NCBI RefSeq assembly: GCF_004745635.1
Contig: NZ_SRLB01000001.1
Location: 434,001 to 498,000 of the forward strand
Origin: Methylobacterium nonmethylotrophicum
GTDB taxonomy: Bacteria > Pseudomonadota > Alphaproteobacteria > Rhizobiales > Beijerinckiaceae
Direction of reading: 5' to 3'
DNA length: 64,000 bases
Part shown: one piece after another, positions 62,002 to 64,000 of the stretch
Position numbering within the stretch: the first letter of the stretch is position 1
Layout: every line of letters starts with the position of its first letter
The notes under the pieces: generated by a model
Database searches by the model: none
What the model was told of the DNA's origin: nothing
The model's input: the letters and a program-made list of their open reading frames with translations, nothing else
Translations under genes and position numbers: made by a program

Positions 62002-62030
62002 CGGTCGAACTCTCAATCCGTGAGGAACCG

Positions 62031-62867
62031 ATGACCCTGCTGCACAAGACCTACGGCAAGGGCCGGGTGCGGGTGATGCGCGTCCACCGCGACGGCGACC
62101 GGCACGAGGTGCGCGAGCTCACCGTGAAGGCGATGCTGACCGGCGCCTTCGAGCGCACCTTCACGCATGCCGACAACGGCCCGACCGTCTCGACCGACAC
62201 GGTCAAGAACGTGGTCTACATCGTCGCCCGGGAATGCCCGGCCCTGCCGGCGGAGGCGTTCTGCAAGGCGGTGGCGCAGCGCCTCCTCGACAGCTACCCG
62301 CAGATGGAGGCGGCCACCGTCACCGGCCACGAGACCCGCTGGAACCGGCTCGCCGTCGACGGCGCGGCCCATCCCCACGCCTTCACCCTCGACGGCAACG
62401 GCCAGGCCACCGCCCGCGTCGTGCTGCGCCGCGACGGCGCGGAGATCGAGTCCGGCCTCTCCGGCTTCACCTTCCTGAAGAGCACGGAATCGGGCTGGGC
62501 CAACTACGTCAAGGATCCCTACACCACGATCCCCGAGACCCACGACCGCATCGCCGCGACCAGCATGGAGGCGTCGTGGCGCTGGGCGTCCGAGCCCGCC
62601 GATTACGCGGCCGCCAATGCCCGCATCCTCGACACCCTGCTGCGGGTCTTCGCCACGAGCTACAGCCACAGCCTGCAGGACAGCCTCTACCGCATGGGCA
62701 CGGCCGCCCTCGAGGCGGTGCCGGAGATCGAGACCATCACGCTCGCCTGCCCGAACAAGCACTACCTGCTGGCGAACCTGACGCCCTTCGGCCTCGACAA
62801 CCCCAACCAGGTCTTCATCGCCACCGACGAGCCGCACGGGCAGATCGAGTGCACGGTCGGGCGGTGA
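62031..62867 (+). CDS. Urate oxidase (cofactor-independent)
   Basis: 278 residues. Family blocks are YGKGRVRVMRV near the start, 'FTHADNGPTVSTDTVKNVVYIVARE' (with the TDT active-site Thr and nearby Lys), 'GFTFLKSTESGWANYVKDPYTTIPETHDRIAATSMEASWRW' and the C-terminal 'LANLTPFGLDNPNQVFIATDEPHGQIE'. It oxidises urate to 5-hydroxyisourate with O2. The preceding permease gene and this gene form a purine-use unit. TGAGGAACCG is the ribosome site. Confidence 0.93.
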   Translation: MTLLHKTYGKGRVRVMRVHRDGDRHEVRELTVKAMLTGAFERTFTHADNGPTVSTDTVKNVVYIVARECPALPAEAFCKAVAQRLLDSYPQMEAATVTGHETRWNRLAVDGAAHPHAFTLDGNGQATARVVLRRDGAEIESGLSGFTFLKSTESGWANYVKDPYTTIPETHDRIAATSMEASWRWASEPADYAAANARILDTLLRVFATSYSHSLQDSLYRMGTAALEAVPEIETITLACPNKHYLLANLTPFGLDNPNQVFIATDEPHGQIECTVGR

Positions 62868-62928
62868 GGCGCAGGGCCGAGGGCTGCACCGCTCGTCCGA
62901 GCCTGACGAATCCGAGGGAGGGCGATGC

Positions 62929-63320
62929 GTGCTCGATCATCTCGCCATCGACGTCTCCGATCTCGCCCGCAGCCGGCGGTTCTACGCCGCGGCCCTGGCC
63001 CCGCTCGGCTACGGGCTAAGACGCGAGAGGACGGCCTCGGTCGGGTTCGGCGTGATCGAGGGCGAGGGACGCTCGCTCGATCCGGACGGGGATTTCTGGA
63101 TCGCGGAGGGCGTTCCCCACCCCCGCTTCCCCACTTCGCCTTCAGCGCGCCGTCCCGGGCGGCCGTCGACGCCTTCTTCGAGGCCGCGCTTGGTGCAGGC
63201 GGGGTGGATAACGGCCGCCCCGGCCTGCGCGACCGCTATCATCCGCACTACTATGCGGCGTTTGTCATCGATCCGGACGGCTACAACATCGAAGCCGTGT
63301 GTCACAAGGAGGTCTGCTGA
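62929..63320 (+). pseudogene. VOC-family gene with a frameshift
   Basis: A GTG start at 62929 with GAGGGAGGGCGATGC opens MLDHLAIDVSDLARSRRFYAAALAPLGYGLRRE, a small VOC (glyoxalase/dioxygenase) protein, read correctly as far as DFWIAEGVPHPR near 63125. The rest of the domain continues only in another frame: PLPHFAFSAPSRAAVDAFFEAALGAGG ... NIEAVCHKEVC, ending at 63320. The switch falls in the C-rich CCCCACCCCCGC at 63115-63135. It is either a real inactivation, a programmed frameshift, or a sequencing error at the homopolymer. Confidence 0.75.
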
Positions 63321-63378
63321 TCGCCGTGGGTGCTCGTCTCGTGCCCGAAGGCGTCGCTTCCGAAGCAATGCCGACGAT

Positions 63379-63555
63379 CCCACCCTTCACCTCATCCTGA
63401 GGTGCTGGGCGATCGGAGATCGCGCAGCCTCGAAGGAGGGCTCCAGGGATCGCGGAGACATCTGGAGCCCTCCTTCGAGGCCCAGCGATCTGCGATCGCC
63501 GGTCACCTCAGGATAAGGTAGAGGGTGGGGTTGCCTGGCAAGTCGAACAGGCTCT
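63379..63555. repeat. Family-II dispersed repeat, copy 3
   Basis: CCCACCCTTCACCTCATCCTGAGGTG (63379 onward) pairs with GGTCACCTCAGGATAAGGTAGAGGGTGGG (to 63530), with inner blocks CCTCGAAGGAGGGCTCCAG / TGGAGCCCTCCTTCGAGG. The right flank GTCGAACAGGCTCTC matches the inverted end of copy 1, so the end is conserved here; the left end is not. It lies between the broken VOC gene and the YbdK gene. Confidence 0.75.
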
Positions 63556-63593
63556 CAGCCGCTCCCTCACGGTCACCCCGACCAGTCCGACCC

Positions 63594-64000
63594 TCAATGC
63601 CGCGTCGGGTTCGCCCCCACCGTCTCGGCGGTGAGCCAGTCCACCACCTCGGCCAGCGCCTCCCTGGGCGGCAGGCCGCGGCCCTGCGCCTCGGTGAACA
63701 GGGCGAGCTGGCGGTCGGCGCTGGTGCCGCGGGCGACGATCCAGCGGGCGAGGTCGAGCTCGGCCTCGCAGGCCAGCGCCCGGGCGTCCTCGGCGACGAG
63801 GGCCAGGGTCTCGCCGAGCACCGTCGCCACCGGCCGGGCCGCCCGCGTCGCCTCGCAGACGAAGCTGCCGTGGATGCCGTAGCGCTGGGCCCGCCAGCAA
63901 TTCTCCGCCGCGATCGCGTGCGAGGCGCCGGTGGGGTCGCGGTGGAGTCCGGGGTCGCGGGCGAGGCGGCGCACCAGGCAACGGTAGAGCGCCGCGATGG
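63594..64000 (-). CDS. ybdK: YbdK-family carboxylate-amine ligase, C-terminal part
   Basis: 135 residues are visible and the gene runs off the window end. The text IAALYRCLVRRLARDPG, 'AIAAENCWRAQRYGIHGSFVCEATRAARPVATVLGETLALV' and 'ALFTEAQGRGLPPREALAEVVDWLTAETVG' is the C-terminal part of YbdK/GCS2-type glutamate-cysteine ligase-like enzymes. The catalytic core is out of view. Family YbdK is inferred from the helix pattern; weak glutamate-cysteine ligase activity is reported for E. coli YbdK. Confidence 0.75.
   Translation of the reverse strand, partial: IAALYRCLVRRLARDPGLHRDPTGASHAIAAENCWRAQRYGIHGSFVCEATRAARPVATVLGETLALVAEDARALACEAELDLARWIVARGTSADRQLALFTEAQGRGLPPREALAEVVDWLTAETVGANPTRH

Overview
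The window is GC-rich chromosomal DNA (visibly about 70% G+C) with tightly packed genes, many GTG starts and 1-4 nt stop/start overlaps. The gene families (TarD-type tartrate dehydratase, DUF6894, DUF6481, DUF2794, DUF1674, a zinc-ligand-poor PyrC beside PyrB, rsmB followed by a heparinase-like gene) point to an alphaproteobacterium of the Hyphomicrobiales, most likely Methylobacterium or a close relative. This is inferred from gene content, not from a search. No rRNA, tRNA, CRISPR array, transposase or phage gene was recognised, so most of the window is core genome with small accessory insertions.

Layout. 1-2000: end of a TRAP-type solute-binding protein, then a convergent two-gene unit, D(-)-tartrate dehydratase plus a GNAT acetyltransferase. 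2095-4506: small secreted or membrane proteins, a PAS protein and a DUF6894 protein. 4555-10499: a complete five-gene minus-strand operon for a peptide/nickel-class ABC importer (binding protein, two permeases, fused double ATPase) ending in a VOC protein. 10781-13100: periplasmic cupredoxin-like protein, small stress-type proteins and cspA. 13547-16692: MFS exporter, ruvX, UPF0173 hydrolase. 16806-20695: gatC-gatA-(small membrane gene)-gatB, the Glu/Asp-tRNA amidotransferase. 20787-25810: GMC oxidoreductase and topA. 26001-30727: pyrB, a DUF559 nuclease-like gene, a pyrC lacking zinc ligands, plsY and dprA. 30733-36415: methyltransferase, DUF2007, polyprenyl synthase, ispE and a large TPR protein. 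36416-42478: ETF-QO, family-4-like uracil-DNA glycosylase, YpfJ-type metallopeptidase, moaB, a hypothetical gene and a PA0069-type radical SAM protein. 42847-48142: GNAT, a double PCC-domain protein with an acyl-CoA synthetase, rnhB and small proteins. 48249-53069: MHYT-PAS-histidine kinase-receiver hybrid, aldo/keto reductase and a diguanylate cyclase. 53208-58197: heparinase-like protein, rsmB, DUF1674, a bacterial PH protein and a cupin. 58198-58959: a low-GC island. 59002-64000: L,D-transpeptidase, rnhA, NCS2 permease plus urate oxidase, a frameshifted VOC gene and the end of a YbdK-type ligase.

Functional themes. Uptake and catabolism: tartrate, peptides or similar solutes, and purines (permease plus uricase). 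Nucleotide and nucleic-acid housekeeping: pyrB/pyrC', topA, dprA, ruvX, rnhA, rnhB, UDG. Isoprenoid and quinone supply: ispE, polyprenyl synthase, ETF-QO. Signalling: PAS protein, MHYT kinase, diguanylate cyclase.

The signals that ordinary annotation does not explain are: (1) a roughly 760-bp AT-rich island encoding one exported eight-cysteine protein, bounded by perfect 36-bp direct repeats made of the 3' end of the preceding cupin gene; (2) two families of dispersed palindromic intergenic repeats, one of which surrounds the DUF559 gene inserted between pyrB and pyrC'; (3) a pyrC product that has lost several histidine zinc ligands, consistent with a structural pseudo-dihydroorotase; (4) a VOC gene broken by a frameshift.
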